Part shown: positions 17,305-25,632 of the stretch, piece by piece
Position numbering within the stretch: position 1 is the stretch's first letter
Layout: every line of letters starts with the position of its first letter
Notes under the pieces: generated by a model
Databases searched by the model: none
The model's input: only the letters and a program-made list of their open reading frames with translations
Told to the model about the DNA's origin: nothing
DNA from: Balneolaceae bacterium
GTDB lineage: Bacteria > Bacteroidota > Rhodothermia > Balneolales > Balneolaceae
DNA: 64,000 bases
Reading direction: 5' to 3'
NCBI GenBank assembly: GCA_034521495.1
Contig: JAXHMK010000013.1
Span: forward strand, 32,736-96,735
Program-made: the position numbers and the translations under genes

Positions 17305-18278
17305 GGGGAAAGTACAACGGACAGCTTGTCCGTTACTTCAAAATGTTAGTTCGATCGCGATCTGGTGTTTGGCGGAATAAACGTTGAACAACAAGCATAT
17401 CATTCGGAAATGGAATATAGGTTTAGAGGGCCGGAGAAGCTCTCCGGCGTACATTAAATCCCCGTCTGGCGCAAGTGTTAAGCAAAGCGTCACTTGTGCC
17501 AGTTTGGGGAAAGTACAACGGACAGCTTGTCCGTTACTTCAAAATGTTAGTTCGATCGCGATCTGGTGTTTGGCGGAATAAATGTTGAACAACAAGCATA
17601 TCATTCGGAAATGGAATTTAGGTTTAGAGGGCCGGAGAAGCTCTCCGGCGTACATTAAATCCCCGTCTGGCGCAAGTGTTAAGCAAAGCGTCACTTGTGC
17701 CAGTTTGTGGAAAGTACAACGGACAGCTTGTCCGTTACTTCAAAATGTTAGTTCGATCGCGATCTGGTGTTTGGCGGAATAAATGTTGAACAACAAGCAT
17801 ATCATTCGGAAATGGAATATAGGTTTAGAGGGCTGGAGAAGCTCTCCGGCGTACATTAAATCCCCGTCTGGCGCAAGTGTTAAGCAAAGCGTCACTTGTG
17901 CCAGTTTCGTGGCAAAGTACAACGGACAGCTTGTCCGTTACTTCAAAATGTTAGTTCGATCGCGATCTGGTGTTTGGCGGAATAAACGTTGAACAACAAG
18001 CATATTATTCGGAAATGGAAGATAGGTTTAGAGGGCCGGAGAAGCTCTCCGGCGTACATTAAATCTCCCCTCTGGCGCAAGTGTTAAGCAAAGCGTCACT
18101 TGTGCCAGTTTGGGGAAAGTACAACGGACAGCTTGTCCGTTACTTCAAAATGTTAGTTCGATCGCGATCTGGTGTTTGGCGGAATAAACGTTGAACAACA
18201 AGCATATCATTCGGAAATGGAATATAGGTTTAGAGGGCCGGAGAAGCTCTCCGGCGTACATTAAATCCCCGTCTGGCG
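17305..18278. repeat. Tandem repeat, 201-203 bp unit, four full copies and one partial
   Basis: Units begin at 17305, 17506, 17707, 17909 and 18112; the last stops after about 167 bp. They differ by only a few bases. Each unit carries four self-complementary segments: ACGGACAGCTTGTCCGT, GATCGCGATC, GCCGGAGAAGCTCTCCGGC, and GGCGCAAGTG paired with CACTTGTGCC. Each also has a 65-69-codon open frame, but hairpin density and single-stop spacing make coding unlikely. It ends against GACATCCTTTTTGGACAG, an end sequence also seen at 53845-53983. Confidence 0.9.
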
Positions 18279-18497
18279 ACATCCTTTTTGGACAGCCTCG
18301 GGAATGAAACCATTTATAGATTCAAAATAAGCCTTTAAGAAACTGTTAGTTCTACAACACTAATATGAAAATGTGTAACGTCTCTTTGCTTATATATGCA
18401 GACATTGACTTAACACAGTGATTATTCCGGTTATAAATCTGACTGATCGAATAAGCAACTGCGAAGAATATAACCTTAATTTATAACTCCCTATAAG

Positions 18498-18941
18498 ATG
18501 AAAACAATACGCCTTTTAATTACTTCCATTTTTTTACTGTTTGCCGTTCAGTCGATGGCTGTTGCACAATCAACAAACATTACGGAAACGTTTAAGAAAC
18601 ATTTCAACGAAACCGTTCAGGAGGTTCAGCAGGCAGAGAGTGCCGATGAAAAGCGATTAATTCTAAATGAATCGTTTACCAAAATGATCGATGCCATAGA
18701 TCGCATCGAATCGCTGGCTAACCTATCTGAGGAGGAAACTGCACAGCTTCAATCCTATAAACTTGGGATAGAAGAAAAACAGAATGAATTAAACGGTTTA
18801 GACGGGTTTGACGAAGTTCAGGATGAAGATCTTGAAGATTTCTCCAACTTTTCCCAGGATTTTATGGAGCAGGCCGACCGTACAGTAACCATTGGTGTTA
18901 CAACCGTTCTTTTGATCCTTATCATACTTCTGTTGCTATAA
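18498..18941 (+). CDS. Secreted protein with C-terminal membrane anchor, unknown function
   Basis: 147 residues. Signal peptide MKTIRLLITSIFLLFAVQSM to Ala23, a helical acidic body (QEVQQAESADEKRLILNES), and a hydrophobic C-terminal segment (TVTIGVTTVLLILIILLLL) at 129-147. The body would lie in the periplasm, held by the C-terminal helix. No family recognised. Terminator at 18994. Confidence 0.65.
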   Translation: MKTIRLLITSIFLLFAVQSMAVAQSTNITETFKKHFNETVQEVQQAESADEKRLILNESFTKMIDAIDRIESLANLSEEETAQLQSYKLGIEEKQNELNGLDGFDEVQDEDLEDFSNFSQDFMEQADRTVTIGVTTVLLILIILLLL

Positions 18942-18993
18942 AAATGTGAGTTCTGCCACGGCCATGCCCTGGCCAAATTATAAAATTAGTAAT

Positions 18994-19036
18994 AAAGTCT
19001 CCCTTCTTAGTTATGTACTTGAGAGGGAGACTTTTT
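18994..19036 (+). terminator. Rho-independent terminator
   Basis: AAAGTCTCCCT at 18994-19004 pairs with AGGGAGACTTT at 19024-19034 around a 19-base loop, followed by further T. 52 bp after the stop of the 18498 gene. Confidence 0.7.
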
Positions 19037-19043
19037 ACTTTCC

Positions 19044-19172
19044 GAGGGCTTTGCAAAACCGTGATTATCGGTCAATCTGAACTCGATTCAGATTCTCCAT
19101 TCGTCTTTATAGCCAGTATCAGGAGAGCCTGAATCAAGTTCAGGATGACGGTCAGAGTTTTGCAAAGCCTTC
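19044..19172. mobile_element. TIR element, GARGGCTTTGCAAAAC family, copy B
   Basis: 129 bp, same interior as copy C and inverse to copy A. TTTCC on both sides is a 5-bp target duplication. It sits directly after a terminator. Confidence 0.75.
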
Positions 19173-19221
19173 TTTCCAATTGTTATTAGATCAAGATCTC
19201 GATCATTCTTAAAACAAGTTT

Positions 19222-20411
19222 ATGTTCAATTCATCTTCAGCATATAAAACCCTGATCTGGCCGGCCCTGATTATGGGATTTTTTTTATCTGGGTGCGGCT
19301 CTGTTTCTGAACTATTCAGAGAGGCTCAAATGGATGAAACTGTGAACGTGGACTATTCGGTGATCTACTACATCCATGCCGATGCCGATTATCTCTATCA
19401 TGATGCTGACGGGAATCCGGTCCGGGGGAACAGCAAGGTTCTTGATACTGCGCTCAGTGTAGCTGAAGAAGCGAAATCGGGGGAGGTTTTTGTTTTTTAC
19501 CAGCGTCCGGAGAAAAAATTCCTGGGCCTGTTTCCGCGAAAAAAGAGCCGGTTTTATCACTATACAAACGGGGAATTAACCAGCCAGGTAAAGTATCGTC
19601 ATTCCGATAAGAATGAAGAATTCCTCACCACAGAAGCCCAAATCTATAACCAATATCGAATTCATTCCCGGAATGAAGATCAAGATCAGCGAAACTACTT
19701 TCTCTATTTCGGCCACGAAATACCTGATGACGATGGAAAAAATTACCACCGAACGATTGCCGGATATTGTGGTAAATACCAGGTCTTTTTCAGAAGGCAT
19801 TCAGAAGTTTTTGGTCTCAGATGAAGATCGATTTGATCTTGTTGTGCTCTCAACCTGTAATAACGGAACTCCTGTGATGGCAGAACATCTGATGCCGGTT
19901 TCCGACCTTCTGCTGGCTTCCCCGCAAAATCTGCATCTGTCTCATATCGATTCGGAAAGTTTGGGTATGATGGAGAGCAAGCCAGGGATCTCTTCCATTC
20001 AGGTAGCTGATTCCATGGCCGAACGTACCTATCAACGTCTCGAAAAAGAAATTCAAACAACGATTACACTTACCGTGTATGACCTTGAAATAATACAGGA
20101 ATACAAAAACGCACTTCAAAACTTTTCCACAAAATATGAGGCGTTAGGCAGCATGCAGCATTTTTCTGATAATGTTGATTGCAAACAGATTGAATTCTTT
20201 GATGACGAACTATTCAGAAAGGGATTAAACAGATGGTATAAACCCGCGAGATTTGGAAGAAGATCACCCGCCTCTGATCATTCCGGTTGGGGATGTAAGC
20301 CGCTTATACAAAATTGAAGGAAGATGGTACCCCCGCCATCAAATCACATGGCTGTTTGAATATGTGATCTATATAACATCTTTCTTCTATTCCGTAACAA
20401 TCCCAAGTTAA
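19222..20411 (+). pseudogene. Clostripain-family (C11-like) cysteine peptidase lipoprotein, two frameshifts
   Basis: Three consecutive frames give one protein of about 395 residues. Frame 1 has a lipobox (MGFFLSGC, Cys25), a long helical and strand segment, then YFGHEIP with the catalytic His. After an extra base near the A6 run at 19737-19742, frame 2 continues LPDIVVNTRSFSEGI, FDLVVLSTCNNGTP with the catalytic Cys, and LLASPQNLHLSHID. After an extra C at 20243-20245, frame 3 gives PPLIIPVGDVSRLYK to TAA at 20409-20411. The His/Cys dyad is typical of clan CD peptidases. The domain is whole when repaired, so the errors may be technical or recent. Confidence 0.8.
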
Positions 20412-20492
20412 AATTCATGCATTTTGCTTGTACTTGGAAGGATTCCAAAGGGATGAAATTACCCTGACAAGAACATTTAAAAAAACAAAACC

Positions 20493-21065
20493 ATGAAATT
20501 TTATTTGATTACAATCATTACCATGCTGTTTATGGCTGTGAGCACAGTAAGTGCACAAAACATAAATATCGGTACGAAAATAGGGCTGAATTCATACACG
20601 ATTAATAGTGACAATAACTCTGATTTTGACTCAAGAATCGGGATTCATGCAGGCTTGCTGGGGCATATTCACCTGAACAGCCAGTTTGCTCTACAGCCGG
20701 AAATTGTCTATTCCATGCAGGGTGCAAAGAGTGGCAATAACGAATTAAAGCTGGACTATATTAATGTTCCGGTTATCATACAATACATGTTTGATAATGG
20801 ATTTAGATTCCAGGCCGGCCCGCAGTTAGGCTTGCTGGTTAACGCTAAAGCAGAACACAATAACTCTTCTAACGATATTAAAGATGATTTTAAATCTGTT
20901 GACGCAGGATTAAGTTTTGGTGTGGGGTATGTCCATCCACCTACTGATTTTGGTATCGATTTAAGATATAATCTCGGATTAAATGATATCTCTGAAAGTT
21001 CAAATGTAGAGTCAACCAACAGGGGATTCCAGATAGGTGTTTTTTACCTGTTTAATCATAATTAG
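20493..21065 (+). CDS. PorT-like outer-membrane beta-barrel protein
   Basis: 190 residues: signal peptide (cleavage after VSA, residue 21), then eight or so alternating strands (INIGTKIGLNSYTI, FALQPEIVYSMQGAK, YINVPVIIQYMF, FQAGPQLGLLVNAK) ending in a strand with terminal FYLFNHN. That pattern, with PEIVYSMQGAK and LDYINVPV, is the PorT/outer-membrane beta-barrel family of Bacteroidota. Substrate or partner unknown. Terminator follows. Confidence 0.85.
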   Translation: MKFYLITIITMLFMAVSTVSAQNINIGTKIGLNSYTINSDNNSDFDSRIGIHAGLLGHIHLNSQFALQPEIVYSMQGAKSGNNELKLDYINVPVIIQYMFDNGFRFQAGPQLGLLVNAKAEHNNSSNDIKDDFKSVDAGLSFGVGYVHPPTDFGIDLRYNLGLNDISESSNVESTNRGFQIGVFYLFNHN

Positions 21066-21097
21066 AGCGATCATAAATAACAAATCATACACGTTCC

Positions 21098-21148
21098 GAC
21101 AGGCGATGAACTGGCATCAAATAGCCGGTTCAATACCTGTCTTTTTTT
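21098..21148 (+). terminator. Rho-independent terminator
   Basis: GACAGG and GAACTGGC pair with GCCGGTTC and CCTGTC, with an internal loop, followed by seven T (21142-21148). Confidence 0.75.
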
Positions 21149-21176
21149 CACTAAATAAATTTTAAAATCAAAAATA

Positions 21177-21848
21177 ATGAATATTATAAAATCATCACTC
21201 ATCGTATCGATGTTATTAGCTGCAGGCCTGTTAGTGTCAGGTTGTAAGAGCATGAGTAATACGACGAAAGGCGCAGTAATAGGAACAGGAGGAGGGGCGG
21301 CTGTTGGCGCTGTTATTGGTAAAACTCTTGGTAATACAGCAGCCGGTGCCATTGGCGGAGCCGTTGTTGGCGGCACTGCAGGTGCAATTATCGGGCAAAA
21401 TATGGACAAAAAAGCCAAAGAACTGGAAGAAGAGGTGGATGGAGTTACTGTCCAGCGTGTTGAAGAAGGAATTGCTGTCAGCTTCGATAGCGGTATACTA
21501 TTTGACTTCGACTCAGCAACTTTGCGCCAGGAAGGATACGATAATCTTCAAAAACTGACCAGGATCTTAAATCGTGATAAAGAGACGACTCTTATGATTG
21601 TTGGCCACACAGATTCAAGAGGTGAAGAGGATTACAACCTGAAGTTAAGTGAACGCCGTGCAGAATCTGCGAGCACATACATGAAATCTCAAGGACTTGC
21701 ATCATCCAGAATCCAAGTTGTAGGCAGGGGAGAATTAGAGCCTCTTTCCGAAAATGAAACGGATGCGGGGAGACAGAAGAACCGCCGCATTGAGGTGGCT
21801 ATCTATGCCAGTCCGGAATATGTAGATCGGGTGCAATCAGAAATTTAA
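21177..21848 (+). CDS. OmpA-family lipoprotein with glycine zipper (YiaD-like)
   Basis: 223 residues. Lipobox Cys23 (LLVSGC), then a Gly/Ala-rich zipper about 33-75 (GAVIGTGGGAAVGAVIGKT) that inserts in the membrane, then an OmpA peptidoglycan-binding domain: SGILFDFDSATLRQEG, GHTDSRGEEDYN, NRRIEVAI. Order and length fit YiaD-type lipoproteins. Anchors outer membrane to the wall. Followed by a terminator, behind which a group II intron is inserted. Confidence 0.9.
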   Translation: MNIIKSSLIVSMLLAAGLLVSGCKSMSNTTKGAVIGTGGGAAVGAVIGKTLGNTAAGAIGGAVVGGTAGAIIGQNMDKKAKELEEEVDGVTVQRVEEGIAVSFDSGILFDFDSATLRQEGYDNLQKLTRILNRDKETTLMIVGHTDSRGEEDYNLKLSERRAESASTYMKSQGLASSRIQVVGRGELEPLSENETDAGRQKNRRIEVAIYASPEYVDRVQSEI

Positions 21849-21933
21849 CAGCAGTTATTTCTTAAGCGTAGCCGGGCAAAAGTGGACTACTGTCCGGCAT
21901 CATAAACTATCTGATTACTAACTAATATACTTC

Positions 21934-21965
21934 AAGCCATACAATTTATTTTGTGTGGCTTTTTT
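21934..21965 (+). terminator. Terminator used as intron insertion context
   Basis: AAGCCATACA pairs with TGTGTGGCTT, followed by TTTTT. The intron's 5' end (GTGTG) starts three bases after the T-run. Confidence 0.8.
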
Positions 21966-21967
21966 AT

Positions 21968-22561
21968 GTGTGCCCGGCATGGCGCAGAACCTATATAGGG
22001 TGCAAATCCCGATCACGCCCCGATAGCGGGAAGTGTTAGCTAAAGGCAAGGGTGTCCTCTGTAAGGAGGAATCTGAAGGAAGCCTAAGGCAACGCTCTGA
22101 TCCGACGAACAGGAACCATATACGGAGGCGATGCAGGAGGATAAGCCTGCCAAACAAGGTGAAGTCCAATGGTTATCCGGGATCTTGCAGGCGTAAATGT
22201 GGCGGATAGATGGAGCAACAGGTTTTGCCCTTACCCGGGGAGATCTGACTGCCCGTTTTCGGTCAGAAGTCAGCCGAGGTCATAGTACTACGCCAAAAGT
22301 GTGGGAAGGGCTGAACATTGCATACTAACGAGTCGTATTGGTTACATAGCAGGTATGAAGACAGCCAATCCCGATATTAAATTGTCGGGACTGATTCGGT
22401 GAGAATAGGATGGAATCTGAAGGTACCCGGACAGAGTCGAGCTACTGTGTGCACCATACGGAAACCGAAGTAGTAAAGCAGTGAACCGCCGTATACCAGA
22501 CCGGTACGTACGGTGGTATGAGGGGACAGATAGGGAACTAATCCCTATCTTCCTACTCGAT
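21968..22561 (+). ncRNA. Group II intron without intron-encoded protein
   Basis: 594 nt. The 5' end GTGTGCCCGGCATGG fits the GUGYG consensus. GGGTGCAAATCCC, AAGGCAAGGGTGTCC, GAAGGAAGCCTAAGGCAA and CCGACGAACAGGAACCATAT follow in the order I recall for domain I of bacterial introns of this group. Domain V is recognisable as ACCGCCGTA and TACGTACGGTGGT arms, and domain VI as ATAGGGAACTAATCCCTAT with its unpaired A, before the 3' end TCCTACTCGAT. No reverse transcriptase frame remains, so it depends on a protein elsewhere or is dead. The domain V loop is one base longer than I expect. Insertion behind a terminator is the habit of class C introns, though I did not assign a class. Confidence 0.82.
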
Positions 22562-22770
22562 CAATCCAGATTATCTCTTTTGTTCATTGTTAATTTTTCG
22601 TCAGATCAAACGCTAATCAGTAAAGGCAGATCCTGGAAATACAAATATGAATAAAGCGAAATAAACTTTCGCCTAAAGCCTTTAAGCGTAGAATTATTCG
22701 TAATATGATGTCTCATAATAGAATACGTAAAAGCTGATTACATTAACCAGGCAAATAAAAAACAGTAAAG

Positions 22771-23352
22771 ATGGAAAAAGAACTTTTTGGATTTATTTCA
22801 AAATACATGACACTAACTGCTGATGAAAAGCAGATGATCATGGATTCGGATATTTTCAGAAGCTTTAAAAAAGGGACTGTTTTACTAAAAGAAGGAGAGT
22901 TTTCAAAGGAGAGTTATTTTGTCATCAAAGGATGTTTGAGAATCTATTTCATCATCGATGGCGAGGAGAAAACAACGGCCTTTTATACCGATTTGGAATC
23001 CATCACGCCTGCCTCCCTTAAGACTAAAATTAAATCAGACTATTTTATCTCTTGTGTGGAAGATTCCATTCTCACCGTTTCCAATCCGGATATGGAGAGA
23101 GAATCGTTTGAAAAATTTCCACGGTTTGAAACTCTTTGCCGAATCATGTCGGAAGAATTATTGATAAAGAGCCAAACCTCTTTTGCAAATTTTATGAATT
23201 CAACACCGGAGCAGCGGTATGTAAATCTGATCAAAATAAGGCCCGATTTAGTACAGAGAGTGCCTCAATATCAATTGGCAAGCTATTTGGGAATGAAACC
23301 GGAATCATTGAGCCGTATCCGGAAACGGTTATTACAAAAGAGTAAACTCTGA
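22771..23352 (+). CDS. Crp/Fnr-family transcription regulator
   Basis: 193 residues. Residues 20-115 form a cyclic-nucleotide-binding-like beta roll (FKKGTVLLKEGEFSKESYFV, then IKGCLRIYF). The C-terminal part contains a long helix and HTH (VPQYQLASYLGMKPESLSRI). The phosphate-binding cassette is not canonical, so cAMP binding is doubtful, which is usual in Bacteroidota members. No Fe-S cysteine cluster of Fnr type is seen. It probably controls the next gene (23488), an arrangement I recall from related genomes. Confidence 0.88.
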   Translation: MEKELFGFISKYMTLTADEKQMIMDSDIFRSFKKGTVLLKEGEFSKESYFVIKGCLRIYFIIDGEEKTTAFYTDLESITPASLKTKIKSDYFISCVEDSILTVSNPDMERESFEKFPRFETLCRIMSEELLIKSQTSFANFMNSTPEQRYVNLIKIRPDLVQRVPQYQLASYLGMKPESLSRIRKRLLQKSKL

Positions 23353-23487
23353 ATAATCATGTCATTTATCGGAGTAATTTTCTTCTTATTGGCTCACCCT
23401 TCTTTCTTAACTTAAGTTAAGGAGATATAGGCATTGACACTCATAACTTTGTGACAGATCAATTTTATCATTTCTAATCACAAATTT

Positions 23488-24108
23488 ATGAAAAGAACAG
23501 TTTTTATTTTCTCACTCATTATAGCTCTTTCTCTTAACGATGCACATAGCCAGCATTCAGATCAGGATTTTCCGGACGGCAGATTCTTCATTGGCAGTTC
23601 GGCATTTGTTTTAGTGAATGCTATTCCTGACCAGGCAAATCCCCCAAATTTTTATCAGTTAAACGTCGGCTATTGGCTAACCCCCAAAGATGTAATCTCT
23701 GTTGAAGCCATAACCTGGAAATATCATGCCCCTTTAGGGATTCCATTTGGCCCGAATTACGGATCATCGGATGAATCCTATACCGGACATATCAGAGAAT
23801 TCGGACTTGGAATTGCCTATCAGCGTTTCATTTTGAAGGGATTTTATTCAGGTACCCATGCTACACCGATGTTACAGATCTACGTAAACAGTGAAAATGA
23901 AAAAATTCAGAATGGGTTCCAGTTATTCTTAACGCAACGGTTCGGTTATCACTTTAAAATTAAAAACCGATTCTTTATTGAGCCCTCCATTGCTTTCACT
24001 CATTGGCCAATTAATACGAACGTGCCTGAATCTTTTCGGGAAGTTGAAAACAAGTGGCCTAATTACTTTCTGTTTGAGCCGGGCCTACATTTTGGTGTTA
24101 AGTTTTAG
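23488..24108 (+). CDS. Outer-membrane barrel protein, unknown function
   Basis: 206 residues. Signal peptide to about residue 22 (SLNDAHSQ). The mature part alternates strands with aromatic girdles (PPNFYQLNVGYWLTP, EFGLGIAYQRFIL, FFIEPSIAFTHWPI) and ends in Phe (HFGVKF), typical of barrels. The stop codon TAG shares its last base with the start of a repeat element, so that element inserted at the very end of this gene. Confidence 0.7.
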   Translation: MKRTVFIFSLIIALSLNDAHSQHSDQDFPDGRFFIGSSAFVLVNAIPDQANPPNFYQLNVGYWLTPKDVISVEAITWKYHAPLGIPFGPNYGSSDESYTGHIREFGLGIAYQRFILKGFYSGTHATPMLQIYVNSENEKIQNGFQLFLTQRFGYHFKIKNRFFIEPSIAFTHWPINTNVPESFREVENKWPNYFLFEPGLHFGVKF

Positions 24109-24255
24109 AGGACTTTGCAGAACCAACCATTTGTTTTTAGTAGTCGGGATCGTACCTCCTCATAGTATTCAAACTGACGCCCTATTGAGACGAAGAGAGC
24201 AGCCTGTCCCGAATCGTCGGGGAAGTCGAAATATATCCGGTATTTCAAAGCCCTC
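24108..24255. mobile_element. TIR element related to the GARGGCTTTGCAAAAC family, divergent interior
   Basis: Ends GAGGACTTTGCAGAACC and the inverse TTTCAAAGCCCTC. The interior differs from copies A-C. A target duplication is not readable, so this is less certain. It abuts the stop codon of the 23488 gene. Confidence 0.45.
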
Positions 24256-24623
24256 TTACAAGAATAAGACAGTGATTTATCCAGCCAAATCTGTGAATGG
24301 TGCAACTATTAAACGGTGAACTGTAACAACAATGGGGCAGAATTTGTGCACCTTATTGATTGGACTACTTCATCACGAAATTCCATCGTAACTTTTACTG
24401 GAATCATCCATACATAGGAGGAGAATGAGCTGAAACAACTGTGATTTTAGATAAAACATAGTTATTCAGCCTCAAGGCCAAGTGAGAGCATACATATAGA
24501 ATAAACTGTTATTTACTCAGTTTTAATAAAAAAGGCAGGATCGCATTGAGCAGGGTTGCTCTTCTTTATGAAGCTTCTTTTATGGCATCATGAACATTTC
24601 TGAAATATGGATAGTCATTATAT

Positions 24624-24752
24624 GAAGGCTTTGCAAAACCGTGATTATTGGTCAATCTGAACTCGATTCAGATTCTCCATTCGTCTTAATAGCCAGTATC
24701 TGGAGATCCTGAATCAAGTTCAGGATGACGGTCAGAGTTTTGCAAAGCCTTC
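24624..24752. mobile_element. TIR element, GARGGCTTTGCAAAAC family, copy C
   Basis: 129 bp, nearly identical to copy B, flanked by TATAT on both sides (5-bp target duplication). Apart from this and the element at 24108-24255, the 24109-24842 gap holds nothing recognisable. Confidence 0.75.
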
Positions 24753-24842
24753 TATATACCGGTTAGAATAATAGTTGTTCAAACCATACTCAGAAAAAAC
24801 AACATCGTTGTAAACACTTGTAATTTTAAGTAGGTTTTAATT

Positions 24843-25316
24843 ATGAAAACAAAAAAAGAGTATTTGCCAATCGATAACAAATTAAGCATAATCCTTGCTG
24901 AGGATGATTTTGACGACCGCCTCCTTTTTGAAGAAGCCATTGAAGAATTACCGGTTTCTGTTCAAATTAAAACATTTAACAATGGTGATGAACTGATGGA
25001 GTGGCTCACTCGCAATAATAATAAGCTGCCTGACGCTCTTTTTCTTGACCTGAATATGCCCCGTAAAAACGGATTTGCAACATTGGGCGAGATAAAGAGG
25101 AACACTAAACTGCAGGATTTACCCGTAATTATTTTTTCCACTGCTACTAATGAAGAAATGATAAAGCAGGTTTTTAAAGATGCAGCACACTATTACATTA
25201 AAAAACCGACCGATTTTCGTAAACTTAAAGAGCTTTTATACAAATCACTTAAATTGATAGCAGATAATGAGCTGGATCTTCCCGGAAAAGAAAGCTTTAT
25301 CCTAACTACTGAATGA
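24843..25316 (+). CDS. Single-domain response regulator (receiver only)
   Basis: 157 residues: acidic pocket AEDDFDD near residue 20-25, phospho-acceptor Asp in LFLDLNMPRKNG near 71, Ser/Thr in FSTA, and Lys in YYIKKP near 119. No output domain. Receivers of this subgroup (with the FDDRLLFEEA start) commonly pair with PAS-type kinases in Bacteroidota. The hybrid kinase at 25633 is the likely partner. The gap 25317-25632 holds no gene I can support. Confidence 0.88.
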   Translation: MKTKKEYLPIDNKLSIILAEDDFDDRLLFEEAIEELPVSVQIKTFNNGDELMEWLTRNNNKLPDALFLDLNMPRKNGFATLGEIKRNTKLQDLPVIIFSTATNEEMIKQVFKDAAHYYIKKPTDFRKLKELLYKSLKLIADNELDLPGKESFILTTE

Positions 25317-25632
25317 ACTACTCGACAATGCCATCGAGGTATCAACTAAAAACGGACATCTTTTTTTGTATGTTTTTTTAAGGAGCACCCATTTTGAAAG
25401 AGACTTTATTTTTTTAGACCGTCCAAATAGGGCGTCATTTCGCACTTTCCCTACTAAAGGGATCTCTTTCGGGAGATTCGTGACCTCCTCTCTTTGGTAA
25501 GGGCCAGGAGATATGGCTCCGCTGGGAACAGATGAGTGGATCGGTGTCCGGTATGACGGATCTGGAACATACATTTTTACTGAGCGCCCTTTATGGACAG
25601 CATCGGAATTAAATCACTTACGATTAAATAAA

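Noticed and set aside
17384..17992. Repeated 65-69-codon frames in the tandem array
   Set aside because: Periodicity of 201 bp keeps the frame open by itself; four hairpins per unit and no start signal argue against coding.
17305..18278. CRISPR array
   Set aside because: Units are 201 bp and repeat throughout; there is no alternation of short repeats with unique spacers and no cas genes.
22562..22770. Reverse transcriptase remnant next to the group II intron
   Set aside because: No frame with reverse transcriptase motifs is seen inside or after the intron.
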